Positions 1 to 9,238 are shown, numbered from the stretch's first letter. The stretch: DNA of 41,856 nucleotides from Eggerthellaceae bacterium UBA5906 (GCA_002431805.1 DJEE01000042.1:1-41856); one strand, 5' to 3'. Notes: generated by a model not told the origin, from the letters alone. Program-made: numbers and translations.

Positions 1-127
1 ACGGTTCCTACACATATGGGATTCGCACGCCCATCGAGCGCCGAGGGCTTGGGCGTTGCAGCCGCCGAGGCAAGGCCCCTGCAACGCCGCGCGCGCTGCG
101 AGCGCCTTGCGGGCGCCGCGCCGTTAA
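1..127. other. Left edge, no gene recognised
   Basis: GC-rich stretch between the window edge and the tyrS terminator. The only open frame crosses the terminator and the tyrS stop, has no plausible start signal and resembles no family I know. A 10-bp inverted repeat (GGCGTTGCAG at 52-61, its complement at 79-88) could form a hairpin, but no T-run follows on either strand, so I do not call it a terminator. Confidence 0.5.
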
Positions 128-164
128 AACAAGAAAGGGACGGATCACCCGTCCCTTTCTTGTT
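128..164 (-). terminator. Rho-independent terminator of tyrS
   Basis: A perfect 16-bp stem (128-143 with 149-164) encloses a 5-nt loop. On the minus strand it is followed directly by TTTT. It starts 10 nt beyond the tyrS stop codon and closes the U32-tyrS unit. Confidence 0.9.
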
Positions 165-173
165 ATTGCTTAG

Positions 174-1385
174 TTATACCAACCGCAGGAATTTCTTCTT
201 GCCTACTTGGATTTTTGCCCCCTCGAGCTGCTCGGGCTTGAGGTTATAGGACTTCGCTGCCAGTGCTTCGCCATTTAGCTTTACGCCGCCGCCGTCGATT
301 AAACGACGCGCTTCCGAAACACTTTGCGCAGCACCTGCGTTTACCAGCAGCTTGGCAAAGTAGACTGTGCCGTCTTCCCCTGCCGTGAGGTCTGCTTTGT
401 ACGTTGGAGCGTCCTCCGGGAAACCGTGTTCTTTGAACTTGAGGTCAAAGTCGGCCTCAGCCTGCTGCGCGGCAGCTTCGTCATGATATGCCGCCACGAT
501 ATTGCGGGCCAAAGCGCGCTTTACCTTGTTGGGATGGAGCTTATCGGCCGCCAGATCTTTTTCGAGCTGATCGATTTCGGCCACCGGCAACGTAGACGCC
601 AGACGGTAGTACTTAATCATAAGCTCGTCGGGGATAGACATGATTTTGCCGAACATATCGTTGGCATCGTCGGTAAGGCCAACATAGTTGCCGTAGCTCT
701 TCGACATCTTACGAACGCCATCGGTGCCCTCAAGCAGCGGCATGGTGAGCGCGATTTGCGGTTCCATGCCCATTTTTTCCATAAGGTCACGGCCGGCGAG
801 CAGGTTGAACAGCTGGTCGGTGCCGCCCATTTCTACATCGGCCTTTACCATGACCGAGTCGTAAGCCTGCATAATGGGATACAGGAATTCATGCATGGCA
901 ATAGGCGTTTGGGACTGATAACGCTTCGTGAAGTCGTCGCGCTCCAAAATGCGGGCAACGGTGAACTTGCTCATAAGGCCGAGCAGGTCTTTAAGGTCTA
1001 GCGACAAAATCCAGTCGGCGTTATAGACGATTTTCGTCTTTTCGGGATCGAGGATTTTCATTGCCTGGGCAACGTAAGTTTCCGCGTTTGCCTGCACCTG
1101 CTCCTGCGACAATTGCGGGCGCGTGGTGTTTTTGCCGGACGGGTCACCAATAAGTGCGGTGCCATTGCCGATAATGAGCGTGACGTTGTGGCCTAGATCT
1201 TGGAATTGGCGCATCTTGCGCAGCGGAACCGCGTGACCGAGGTGCAAGTCGGGGCTTGTGGGATCTACGCCAAGCTTAATGGTAAGTGGCTTACCCTTTT
1301 TCAGCTTTTCAAGCAGACCGCTTTCGGGCACGATTTGCGCCGCGCCCGATGCGATGATGTGCAGTTGTTCTTCTGCGGACAGCAT
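174..1385 (-). CDS. tyrS: Tyrosyl-tRNA synthetase
   Basis: Cytoplasmic class I synthetase that charges tRNA-Tyr with tyrosine. The 403-aa protein has the HIGH-type motif HLGH at residues 48-51 in the Rossmann catalytic domain, a KMSKS loop (RKMSKSYGN) near residue 230 and a C-terminal S4-like RNA-binding domain over about the last 65 residues, the normal layout and length. The open frame extends 59 codons further upstream, but the ATG at 1385 has an AGAGGAA ribosome site 5-6 nt before it and the protein aligns with the family from there. It lies 49 nt behind the U32 gene with no terminator between, so the two are probably cotranscribed. No T-box leader fits in that gap. Identity is secure. 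Confidence 0.97.
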   Translation of the reverse strand: MLSAEEQLHIIASGAAQIVPESGLLEKLKKGKPLTIKLGVDPTSPDLHLGHAVPLRKMRQFQDLGHNVTLIIGNGTALIGDPSGKNTTRPQLSQEQVQANAETYVAQAMKILDPEKTKIVYNADWILSLDLKDLLGLMSKFTVARILERDDFTKRYQSQTPIAMHEFLYPIMQAYDSVMVKADVEMGGTDQLFNLLAGRDLMEKMGMEPQIALTMPLLEGTDGVRKMSKSYGNYVGLTDDANDMFGKIMSIPDELMIKYYRLASTLPVAEIDQLEKDLAADKLHPNKVKRALARNIVAAYHDEAAAQQAEADFDLKFKEHGFPEDAPTYKADLTAGEDGTVYFAKLLVNAGAAQSVSEARRLIDGGGVKLNGEALAAKSYNLKPEQLEGAKIQVGKKKFLRLV

Positions 1386-1434
1386 GATTTCCTCTTTCTT
1401 TAATGCGTGTGCTCGCGATTCTAGCATATGCGGC

Positions 1435-3951
1435 TTACTGCACGCCGCGGAACAGGTGCCCGCTTGTGCATCCGGCCTCTTTAGGCACCGAAGCGTTTTG
1501 CGCATGAGCAAGGTTGCGCGCGCGGACAACACGCTGCACCGCCTGCGTGGTTTCCTCGACATTCAAAAGCGTGGCGTCAACCATCAGCCACGTAATGCCT
1601 GCTTGAATGATTTCGGGCAGGGCATGCACAACGTCAAGTTGCACGCTGTTGTATAGATGGCTTCGGCCAAGCTGATCGGTGACTACGGGGAAATCGTAGC
1701 CTTTTCGGTCTTTAAGGAAATGCGGGCTTTTGCGACGAGCGCAGGACACGCAGTTCTGAGCGCACGGGCCCTGGCTCATAAGCATGCAGTGCTCCGTGGT
1801 CATAAGCTCTTGGCGTCCGATTACGGTAAGGCCGAGCTCTGCTGGCGCATCTTTTGCGAGTTCGGCGATTTGGGCAAGGTTCAGCTCGGGCGACAGCCAC
1901 ACGCGATGCGCACCAAGCTGGGCAGCGGTTCGCAAGGCAAGCTTGTTGGTTACCGGCAGATGGGGGCCGACCTCAACCAAGGCACCCTCATCTTGCGCGC
2001 GCACCAGCTCGCCTAAGCTTTCCGCAACCACGGGTTGGCCCGCGTGCACGCTTCGCCATGCATCGAAGCCGCAAGCCTGCTCACGCGTGAGCTCGCACGC
2101 ATCGTGGTTAGCAACAGGCAAAACAGGCGTGCACTGATTGGGGTAGTTTGCTTGCTCCACCGTGGCGGTAAGCTGACCTGCCACCGTTGCTTGGCCGTGC
2201 TCTAAATTGACCGCCGGAACGTACAAAACGTCTGCGCCGGCGCGTTTTGCGGCGCGCGCGCAAGCGGGATTCGTTGCCAACACGGCGATGTGCACGCCCC
2301 CCGCTTGCGCCTGGCGCATAGGCGCAAGCGGTTCTACGCGCGGCAAGCTGCGATTGTTTGTGCCTTCGAGCAGCTGTTGCTCAAGGGAATCAAGTGCGGC
2401 GGCGCGTACATGGTGAAGCTGGGAAAAACCGATGCCAACGCCTTCGTCCATTTCTATGGTCAGAGAAACAAGCTCGAACGGCGTTTGGCCCAAGCGGTCA
2501 ATGTGCGAGCGAACGTCTGCCTCGATTACCGCCTTTGTGCGCGCGGGTTCAACCTGAGGACCTTCGGCTTTGCCAACAGGAAGCGAACCTTGCGCAAAGC
2601 GTTTGGCTGCCGCACGGTACGCGCGAGCATTTTTAGGCGTATCGGCCAGGCTGAACTCAGCCTGAAGCGGCTGGCCGATGCACAGTTTGACCATGCCGTT
2701 CACCTGAATGCGTGGCAGTTTGTCATCGTCCGCGAAAGCGGCCTTTGCGCTACGCACGCGGAATACGCGATCTCCCTTGCCTACGGCGCGTTCGGGAGCA
2801 AGCAGCACGTTTCCGTTGCGGTCGGCTTCGATGCGTGAAACGGTATGGGCGAAATGGCCTTTGTTCGTCCAGAACTCCAGCACATCGCCGACAACGATTT
2901 CCTCATCTGCCGAAACGGCAGCTTTGCCGTTGCGCACCGAAGCGACGCGGCCGATGAAAACACCGCGATTGTTGGGCCGGCCGTAGCTCATGATGTCGTT
3001 GCCGCGGTTGCCTTCAAGGTAGGCGGTGGTAAAGCCGCGCGAGAACGCTTCGGCCAACTGACGATGCTCTTCTTCGGTAGCCGGGACAGCTTGCCACTCG
3101 TCGCATTCGCGCGCTTGCGCTTCGGCACGCGCCGCAAGAACGCGATCGAGCACGCGACGATATACCTGGGTTACCGCAAGCACGTACTCCGGCGACTTCA
3201 TGCGTCCTTCGATTTTCAGCGAAGCAACACCGGCACGCACCAGATTCGGCAGCAAATCGATAGCGCACAGATCTTGCGGGGAAAGCAGATGTTCGCCCGG
3301 CGCGGGAAGCGGCTTATTTTTCGCTACGTTATGCAACGTGTAAGGCAAACGGCACGCCTGAGCGCATAAGCCGCGATTTGCCGAGCGGCCGCCAATAAGC
3401 GAGGACATGAAGCACTGCCCCGAATAGCAAACGCAAAGCGCCCCATGTGCGAACGTTTCAACCTCTAGCCCCAGCTCATCACCAATTTGTGCGAGGTGTT
3501 TAACCTCGGGGAGGGATAATTCGCGTGCAAGGGTAACACGTTTGGCACCAAGCTTGGCGGCGGCGCGCATGCCCGCTTCGCTGTGCGTGTTCATTTGCGT
3601 GGAAATATGCAAGCGCGCTTGCGGAAGCGTGCGCGTAAGCTCGGCCGCAATGCCGATATCCTGCACGATAAAGGCGTCTGCGCCGGCACGATACGCTTGG
3701 CGAGCAAGCTCAAGCGCATCGTTGACCTCGTTCGGCAAAACCGCGGTGTTCAACGTTACGTACACCTTGACGCCGCGCACATGGGCAAACGCGCAAGCCT
3801 CCGCAAACGTGTCTAGCGTGAAATTGTCCGCTCCGCGACGTGCGTTGAACAACTGCAAGCCCAAGTACACGGCATCGGCTCCACCCTGGATTGCGGCATG
3901 GAATGCCGCTATGCCGCCCGCCGGCGCTAACAGTTCCACTTCTTGATTCAT
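1435..3951 (-). CDS. Two-domain U32 family protein (RlhA/TrhP-like)
   Basis: 838-aa member of peptidase family U32. The N-terminal domain opens with the typical ELLAPAG motif and holds the U32 signature around residues 165-200 (E-x-F-x-HGALC with Cys 173, 175, 180, 196 and 200). A DUF3656-like middle follows. A second U32-like region at about 620-838 has its own Cys set (722, 730, 734, 737) and the family's closing TSGHLFRG motif. E. coli relatives RlhA (23S rRNA C2501) and TrhP (tRNA U34) are needed for RNA hydroxylation rather than known proteolysis, so an RNA-modification role is the best inference; the target is unknown. The start at 3951 follows an AGGGGG site. It precedes tyrS, consistent with a translation-linked unit. 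Confidence 0.88.
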   Translation of the reverse strand: MNQEVELLAPAGGIAAFHAAIQGGADAVYLGLQLFNARRGADNFTLDTFAEACAFAHVRGVKVYVTLNTAVLPNEVNDALELARQAYRAGADAFIVQDIGIAAELTRTLPQARLHISTQMNTHSEAGMRAAAKLGAKRVTLARELSLPEVKHLAQIGDELGLEVETFAHGALCVCYSGQCFMSSLIGGRSANRGLCAQACRLPYTLHNVAKNKPLPAPGEHLLSPQDLCAIDLLPNLVRAGVASLKIEGRMKSPEYVLAVTQVYRRVLDRVLAARAEAQARECDEWQAVPATEEEHRQLAEAFSRGFTTAYLEGNRGNDIMSYGRPNNRGVFIGRVASVRNGKAAVSADEEIVVGDVLEFWTNKGHFAHTVSRIEADRNGNVLLAPERAVGKGDRVFRVRSAKAAFADDDKLPRIQVNGMVKLCIGQPLQAEFSLADTPKNARAYRAAAKRFAQGSLPVGKAEGPQVEPARTKAVIEADVRSHIDRLGQTPFELVSLTIEMDEGVGIGFSQLHHVRAAALDSLEQQLLEGTNNRSLPRVEPLAPMRQAQAGGVHIAVLATNPACARAAKRAGADVLYVPAVNLEHGQATVAGQLTATVEQANYPNQCTPVLPVANHDACELTREQACGFDAWRSVHAGQPVVAESLGELVRAQDEGALVEVGPHLPVTNKLALRTAAQLGAHRVWLSPELNLAQIAELAKDAPAELGLTVIGRQELMTTEHCMLMSQGPCAQNCVSCARRKSPHFLKDRKGYDFPVVTDQLGRSHLYNSVQLDVVHALPEIIQAGITWLMVDATLLNVEETTQAVQRVVRARNLAHAQNASVPKEAGCTSGHLFRGVQ

Positions 3952-4051
3952 ATACGACCCCCTGTTTGGCAAGCCGGCATGCAGCAAACCTGCGCGCGAA
4001 ACGGCAATGCGCCGGCGCGCCTTGCATACGTAATAAATAGTGTGACGGTAG

Positions 4052-4057
4052 TATAAT
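4052..4057 (+). promoter_or_regulatory. -10 element TATAAT giving a probable leaderless mRNA
   Basis: A consensus TATAAT lies only 6 nt before the ATG of the PBP gene at 4064. Transcription normally begins about 7 nt after the -10, so the mRNA would start at or next to the ATG. No ribosome binding site exists between them. No good -35 hexamer was found at 16-18 bp. Confidence 0.65.
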
Positions 4058-4063
4058 CGAGCA

Positions 4064-6277
4064 ATGAAACTAAGACGAAAACAGCGCGAAATGCGCACCC
4101 ACGCTATCCCCTGGATGGTTCTTGTTACCCTCGCAAGCGTATGCTTCGTGGGCTATTGGGGCATCCAAGGAGCCCTGCGCGTGATGGACGGCTGGACGGA
4201 CGACCTTCCCAGCATCGAAAACACCGATTTCACAAGCCATGCGCAGGAATCCGTTATGTACGCCAGCGACGGCTCAACGAAACTTGCCGAATTTCAGCTG
4301 GAAAAGCGCGACCCCGTTGAGTCGGATGAAGTGTCGGATTACGTGAAGCACGCAACCGTTGATACGGAAGACGTGCGCTTTTACGAGCATTCGGGCGTTG
4401 ACCTTGCCGGCATCGCGCGCGCATTTGTGAACAACATTGCAGGTGGAAGCCTTGAGGGCGCTTCAACCATCACCCAGCAGCTTGTGCGCAACACGCTGCT
4501 GACGCAAGAGGCGAACGACATTTCCCTTGAGCGAAAGATTCGCGAAGCGCAGCTTGCGATGAACATGGAGAAGCAGTACAGCAAAGACGAGCTGCTTATG
4601 ATGTACCTGAATACCGTAAATTACGGGGACGGGTGCTATGGCATTGAAGCAGCTGCGAAGAATTACTTCCAAACATCTGCCGCAAAGCTGACGATTGCCC
4701 AGGCCGCAACGCTTGCCGGCATTCCGCAATCGCCCACGTATTTGAACCCCAAAACCTACCCGGAGGCCTGCCTGACGCGGCGCAACCTTGTGCTTGACCG
4801 CATGCTTTCCGCCGAGGACATCACGCAAGAAGAGCACGACGCCGCGCAGGCGGAACCTTTGGGATTGAACCCCGCCCCCGACGTGCCCGAGGACGGCATT
4901 TACGCATACCCATACTTCACCAGCTACGTGCGCAACCTGCTTATGGAAGAGGACAACCCCTTTGGGTGCTCGTACGCCAGCCTGTTCGAAGGCGGTTTGA
5001 CTATTTACACAACCCTTGACACCGCGCTGCAGAACAACGCCGAAGCAGCTTGCGAAGCACAGCAAGCACGCATGAGCAGCGACTTGGCTTCTTCGCTTGT
5101 TGCCATCGACCCGAAAACCGGCGAGGTAAAAGCTATGGTCGGCGGAAACGATTACGATACCAGCCAGGTAAACATTGCCACCGGCGCAGGCGGGTCGGGA
5201 CGGCAGGCGGGATCAACGTTCAAGGCCTTCACGCTTGCCGCTGCCATTGAAAAGGGCATTTCGCCGAAAACCCGTATTGATTGCAGCTCCCCTATGACGA
5301 AAGAGATTGACGGGAAAGAGCAGTCGTTCGAGAACTTCGACAACATAGACTACGGCGTGCGCAGCATCGAAAGCGCAACCGCTGTTTCTTCGAACACCGG
5401 TTACTTGCGTCTTTCCGAGGAAATCGGCCAAGCTGCCACCAACGACATGGCAAAGCGTTTGGGCGTAACATCAGCCCTTTCAACGGTGTACACCACCACC
5501 CTTGGCGTTGCCAGCGTAACGCCGCTTGATATGGCAAGCGCATATGCCACGCTTGCGAACAACGGCGTGAAGCACTCACCTGTTGTTATCACCAAAATTG
5601 AGGATAAAGACGGAAACGTGCTGTACGAAGCAGCCGACACCTCCGAAAAGGTGGTAAGCGAAGAGGTTGCAGGTGCAACGACAAAAGCACTGCGACAGGT
5701 GTTTGAAGCTAGCGACGGCACAGCGCAAACCGCAAAGCTTGAAAATGGCCAACCCGTTGCGGGCAAAACCGGAACCTCCACGGATTTTGCCGATCATTGG
5801 CTTGTGGGTTACACGCCCTCGCTTTCCGTGGCCACGTGGATTGGCAACCCTGCGGGCAGCATTTCAACCGACAATCAGCTAAACTGCAACGCGCTTTGGA
5901 AAGATTTCATGGACCGCACAACCGCGGGCAAAAGCGTTGAGCAATTCCCCGAGACAAAAGACCCGACATACAACAACGCGTTCAACGAAAAGCAAAAAGC
6001 CTTGTTAGGAGCAGAAGAGGACGCCAGCACCAGCCAGCAGAAGCCAACGAGCATTTCGCAAGGAACGAAAACCGTTGGGGCAGACAATGCGGGCACGCCC
6101 CCTGATGTTACGGGCAAAACGCTTTCCGAGGCAACCACGTTGTTGAAGGACTGGAAAGCGGGATATGTGACCGAGTATTCCAGCACCGTGGCGAAAGACA
6201 CGGTTATCCGGCAATACGCCGCCAGCGACGGCACCGTGATGCTTGTGCTTTCCACGGGTCCTAAGACAACGGGATAG
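4064..6277 (+). CDS. Class A penicillin-binding protein with PASTA domain
   Basis: Bifunctional peptidoglycan synthase (PBP1A/PonA type): glycosyltransferase polymerising lipid II, and DD-transpeptidase cross-linking strands, on the outer face of the membrane. 737 aa: short basic N-terminus, one membrane segment at 17-40, GT51 domain at about 60-240 (catalytic Glu102 in TEDVRFYEH; EGASTITQQ at 131-139), transpeptidase domain with S384-x-x-K, S442-x-N444 and K568-TGT, then one C-terminal PASTA domain at about 670-735 (starts PPDVTGKTL). PASTA domains bind muropeptides or beta-lactams. The ATG is chosen because the -10 sits just in front of it; a downstream Met10 has no better ribosome site. 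It converges on its paralogue at 6933-9215. Confidence 0.95.
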   Translation: MKLRRKQREMRTHAIPWMVLVTLASVCFVGYWGIQGALRVMDGWTDDLPSIENTDFTSHAQESVMYASDGSTKLAEFQLEKRDPVESDEVSDYVKHATVDTEDVRFYEHSGVDLAGIARAFVNNIAGGSLEGASTITQQLVRNTLLTQEANDISLERKIREAQLAMNMEKQYSKDELLMMYLNTVNYGDGCYGIEAAAKNYFQTSAAKLTIAQAATLAGIPQSPTYLNPKTYPEACLTRRNLVLDRMLSAEDITQEEHDAAQAEPLGLNPAPDVPEDGIYAYPYFTSYVRNLLMEEDNPFGCSYASLFEGGLTIYTTLDTALQNNAEAACEAQQARMSSDLASSLVAIDPKTGEVKAMVGGNDYDTSQVNIATGAGGSGRQAGSTFKAFTLAAAIEKGISPKTRIDCSSPMTKEIDGKEQSFENFDNIDYGVRSIESATAVSSNTGYLRLSEEIGQAATNDMAKRLGVTSALSTVYTTTLGVASVTPLDMASAYATLANNGVKHSPVVITKIEDKDGNVLYEAADTSEKVVSEEVAGATTKALRQVFEASDGTAQTAKLENGQPVAGKTGTSTDFADHWLVGYTPSLSVATWIGNPAGSISTDNQLNCNALWKDFMDRTTAGKSVEQFPETKDPTYNNAFNEKQKALLGAEEDASTSQQKPTSISQGTKTVGADNAGTPPDVTGKTLSEATTLLKDWKAGYVTEYSSTVAKDTVIRQYAASDGTVMLVLSTGPKTTG

Positions 6278-6315
6278 GAACGCCCGCCCGTTGACAGCCA
6301 CGCTTCCAGCACCAA

Positions 6316-6349
6316 AAAAGCCCCACGCTTTATAGAGCGTGGGGCTTTT
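6316..6349. terminator. Bidirectional terminator between PBP and lipoprotein genes
   Basis: Perfect 14-bp stem (6316-6329 with 6336-6349), GC core flanked by AAAA and TTTT so it works in both directions. It separates the plus-strand PBP from the convergent minus-strand lipoprotein gene. Confidence 0.9.
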
Positions 6350-6388
6350 CAGCGTTTGGCATGTTGTCAAGGAAAAGTAGCGAACTTC

Positions 6389-6898
6389 CTACTTGTTCAG
6401 GTCGGCGGCTGTTTTGTCGCCCGCCTCGAGCTTAGCGATGCCCGAATCGTATGATGACTGGATAGCAGCGATGCGCTGATCATACGTGGACCAATCAAAA
6501 GGCTGCTCGTCGGTTGCGCTGTCGATTTCGGAGTAAAGCGTCACGTAATCGTTTAACGCGCTCTCCAAGCTTGCGCAACCGTCAACATATTGCTGCTTAA
6601 CATCTTTAAGGGCATCCGGGGCATCCTGGCTGCTAAGGCTGTCAAGCGCCTTAAAAGCATTATCGGCCTGCGTGCGCATGGTAACAACATCGCCACGAGA
6701 AACCGCATCGGAGAAGCTGGTAAGACGGTCCTTCAGCGTTTCCATGGTTTGGTTGACTTGCGTCATGTACGCGCGGTTTTCGCTTTGCGCTTCCGTTACC
6801 GCGGAGGTTTGTTGCGCCACGCACCCGCCCAGCACGCTTGCCCCAAGCGCGCCGGCAACGGCAACTGCGGCAAATTTCGAAAGCATGTGTATGTTCAT
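6389..6898 (-). CDS. Small lipoprotein of unknown function
   Basis: 169-aa secreted lipoprotein. A type II signal peptide with lipobox LGGC puts the lipidated Cys at residue 26. The mature part is mostly predicted alpha-helix (long stretches rich in Q, D, A, K), suggesting a helical bundle or coiled coil; I recognise no named domain. The ATG at 6898 has AGAGGA 5 nt upstream, whereas a Met 7 codons earlier has none. It starts 34 nt after the second PBP gene and is probably cotranscribed with it, which suggests, as inference only, a partner or regulator of that peptidoglycan synthase on the outer face of the membrane. Confidence 0.8.
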   Translation of the reverse strand: MNIHMLSKFAAVAVAGALGASVLGGCVAQQTSAVTEAQSENRAYMTQVNQTMETLKDRLTSFSDAVSRGDVVTMRTQADNAFKALDSLSSQDAPDALKDVKQQYVDGCASLESALNDYVTLYSEIDSATDEQPFDWSTYDQRIAAIQSSYDSGIAKLEAGDKTAADLNK

Positions 6899-6932
6899 AA
6901 TAATCCTCTGCTTTTGCATTCTAAGTTAAACG

Positions 6933-9215
6933 CTATTGCGCGCCTGTTGCGCCCGTTCCCGAGGAAGCACCCGCGCCAGCACCTGTTGAGCCGCCGGTGC
7001 CAGATGCCGTGCCGGACCCTGTGCCGGCCCCCGTTCCCGCGCCGGCACCAGAGCCCGAAGCACCACCCGTGCCTGTACCCGAGGTGCCGGTACCGGTTGA
7101 GTTGGTTCCTGCGCCGGTTCCGTAACCGTATGCATCATTCGTGCCCGTACCGTATGAATACGAATTACCCGTGCCGGAGTTACTTGAGGTAGAACCAGAG
7201 CCATACGTTGAAGACGAGCTGGTGCTACCGCTTGTGCTACCAGTGCTGCTAGATCCGCTCCAGCTTGAACCCACATGATACGTTGCATTCGAGAACGGCT
7301 TGTAGGTGGGATCATTTGCCGTAGGGAAGCTTTCGGTAGGCTGCCCATACAATGCAGCAGTCATAAAGTTATGGAACACGTCTGCAGCGCTTACGCTCGC
7401 CGGGATGGTTGTGCTGTTCGAAGGATCGCCGAACCAGATTGCTACAGACAGCTGCGGAGTAATGCCGCAGAACGTAATATCGTGGTATTCGCTAGAGGTA
7501 CCGGTTTTCGCCGCCACTTCTTGGCCGTTGTCAAGCTTTGCCTGCGTGCCGGTACCTTCAGACGTGTTCACAACGCCCTTCATGACCTCGGTGGCCGCAT
7601 GCGCAACCTCGGCAGAAATGGCCTGAGACCCCGTTGGGTTTGAATTATCAACGATAAGGTTATCTTTGCTATCGTAGATTTTCAGGATAGGCTGAGCGTC
7701 ATATTTTGTGCCGCCGTTAGCAATGCATGCATATGCATCGGCCATGTCAAGCATGGTGACATTCGATTGCCCAAGCGTTAACGAGGGGTTCGCATTCAGC
7801 GTAGAGGTGATGCCCATTTTCTTGGCCACATCGATTACCTTTTGGGTGCCCAACGCCATTTGCAGGCGCACAAAACCGGTATTCGATGACACCGCGAACG
7901 CGCGCGCAATGCTTCGGGTCCCATAGTTGTGGTTGTCGATGTTCTGCAAAGCGTTGCTGCTATCGTACCCCGTGTCGGGAATTACGGCAGGAGACGAGCA
8001 GTCAACCATGGTTTGCGGGTCGATGCCTTCCTCCAACGCTGCAATAAGCGTGAACGTCTTGAACGCCGAGCCGCACGGACGGCCGCCGTTCGTGCCCTCG
8101 CCCGTTGCAAGGTTCGTCTTCTGAGTTTCCCAATCTTTGCCGCCAACAAGTGCGCGAATGAAGCCGTTGTCAGGATCGATTGCAACCAAAGAGCCGCTAA
8201 TGGAATCACCAAGCGATTCTTCTTTGTCACGAATAGCCTTCTCTGCCGCCTCTTGCGTGTCTACGTCAAGCGTGGTGACAACGGTAAGACCGCCTTTGAA
8301 CACATCAAGCTGCGAATACTGATCGGACAACACGTTTTTCACGTAGCTTGTAAAGTAGGGGTATTTTTCGATGCCGTCGGTGGTAGGCGTTGAAGGGTTG
8401 AGAACCAGGTTCTCCACCTTAGCCGCATCGTGCTCTTCCTGCGTGATGTAACCATTCGTAAGCATACGATCAAGCACAAGGTTGCGTCGAGCGTAGCAGT
8501 TGTCGGGGTAATCGATGGGGTTGTTGTACGTGGGCGATTGCGGAATGCCCACAAGCGTAGCCGCCTCAGCAAGCGTTAAGTCGGTAGCGTCTTTCGAGAA
8601 GTAACGCTGCGATGCCGCCTGAATGCCATACGCGCCCGAACCGTAATTGACCGTGTTCAGGTACATAAGCAAGATGTCGTTTTTCGAATACGTTTCCTCA
8701 AGCTTTACAGAAAGGTACATCTCGCGCACCTTACGCTTAAGGGAAATGTCGTTCATCTCGTCCGACAAAATAGTGTTGCGAACGAATTGCTGGGTGATAG
8801 TTGACGCACCTTCACGCCCTGAACCGGTAAGCGTAACGAATGCAGCACGTGCGATGCCCACCAGGTCAAAGCCGCCGTGGTCGTAAAAACGCTCATCTTC
8901 TGTTGCAACCGTGCCCTGCAGCACATACTTGCTAATGCCATCAAGCTCAACGGGGTCGCGGTTTTCCACCTGAAAGCGCGCAAGCTGAGTTTTTTCGTCT
9001 GACGCAAGAACGGTTGTGGGCATAGCGGAGTTCAGCTCCGCCACGTCGGTAACGTCATAGTCTTTTAAGTCGCCAATCCAGGAATCGCCAAGCACATACA
9101 CGCCGATGACCCCGGCAACGCAAAATGCCGCAAGAATGCTAAGCACCGCAAGCACGCCAACAAACGGGTGCTTTTTCTTGGCGCTCGGCCTGCTTTTTAT
9201 AGATCGAGAAGCCAC
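6933..9215 (-). CDS. Class A penicillin-binding protein with Gly/Thr/Ser tail
   Basis: 760-aa bifunctional peptidoglycan glycosyltransferase and transpeptidase, a clear paralogue of the PBP at 4064-6277 (shared NTVNYG, GIPQSPTY and RRNLVLDRML blocks). Basic cytoplasmic N-terminus, membrane segment at about 18-43, GT51 with Glu106 (ATEDERFYDH), transpeptidase motifs S383-AFK, S443-x-N445 and K570-TGT. Instead of a PASTA domain it ends in about 111 residues (650-760) of low-complexity Gly, Thr, Ser, Ala and Tyr, likely a flexible wall-spanning tail. Translation starts at GTG 9215, 6 nt after a strong GGAGG; no ATG fits. It has its own promoter and is followed by the lipoprotein gene. Confidence 0.94.
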   Translation of the reverse strand: MASRSIKSRPSAKKKHPFVGVLAVLSILAAFCVAGVIGVYVLGDSWIGDLKDYDVTDVAELNSAMPTTVLASDEKTQLARFQVENRDPVELDGISKYVLQGTVATEDERFYDHGGFDLVGIARAAFVTLTGSGREGASTITQQFVRNTILSDEMNDISLKRKVREMYLSVKLEETYSKNDILLMYLNTVNYGSGAYGIQAASQRYFSKDATDLTLAEAATLVGIPQSPTYNNPIDYPDNCYARRNLVLDRMLTNGYITQEEHDAAKVENLVLNPSTPTTDGIEKYPYFTSYVKNVLSDQYSQLDVFKGGLTVVTTLDVDTQEAAEKAIRDKEESLGDSISGSLVAIDPDNGFIRALVGGKDWETQKTNLATGEGTNGGRPCGSAFKTFTLIAALEEGIDPQTMVDCSSPAVIPDTGYDSSNALQNIDNHNYGTRSIARAFAVSSNTGFVRLQMALGTQKVIDVAKKMGITSTLNANPSLTLGQSNVTMLDMADAYACIANGGTKYDAQPILKIYDSKDNLIVDNSNPTGSQAISAEVAHAATEVMKGVVNTSEGTGTQAKLDNGQEVAAKTGTSSEYHDITFCGITPQLSVAIWFGDPSNSTTIPASVSAADVFHNFMTAALYGQPTESFPTANDPTYKPFSNATYHVGSSWSGSSSTGSTSGSTSSSSTYGSGSTSSNSGTGNSYSYGTGTNDAYGYGTGAGTNSTGTGTSGTGTGGASGSGAGAGTGAGTGSGTASGTGGSTGAGAGASSGTGATGAQ

Positions 9216-9238
9216 AAACCACCTCCAAAACTTGGCTC

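Noticed and set aside
52..88. Inverted repeat near the left edge as a terminator
   Set aside because: The 17-nt loop and lack of a T-run on either strand make it unconvincing.
16..249. 77-codon open frame at the left edge
   Set aside because: It runs through the tyrS terminator and into the tyrS 3' end and has no ribosome site.
324..1001. 225-codon plus-strand frame opposite tyrS
   Set aside because: Antisense shadow of a certain gene with no start signal or recognisable domain.
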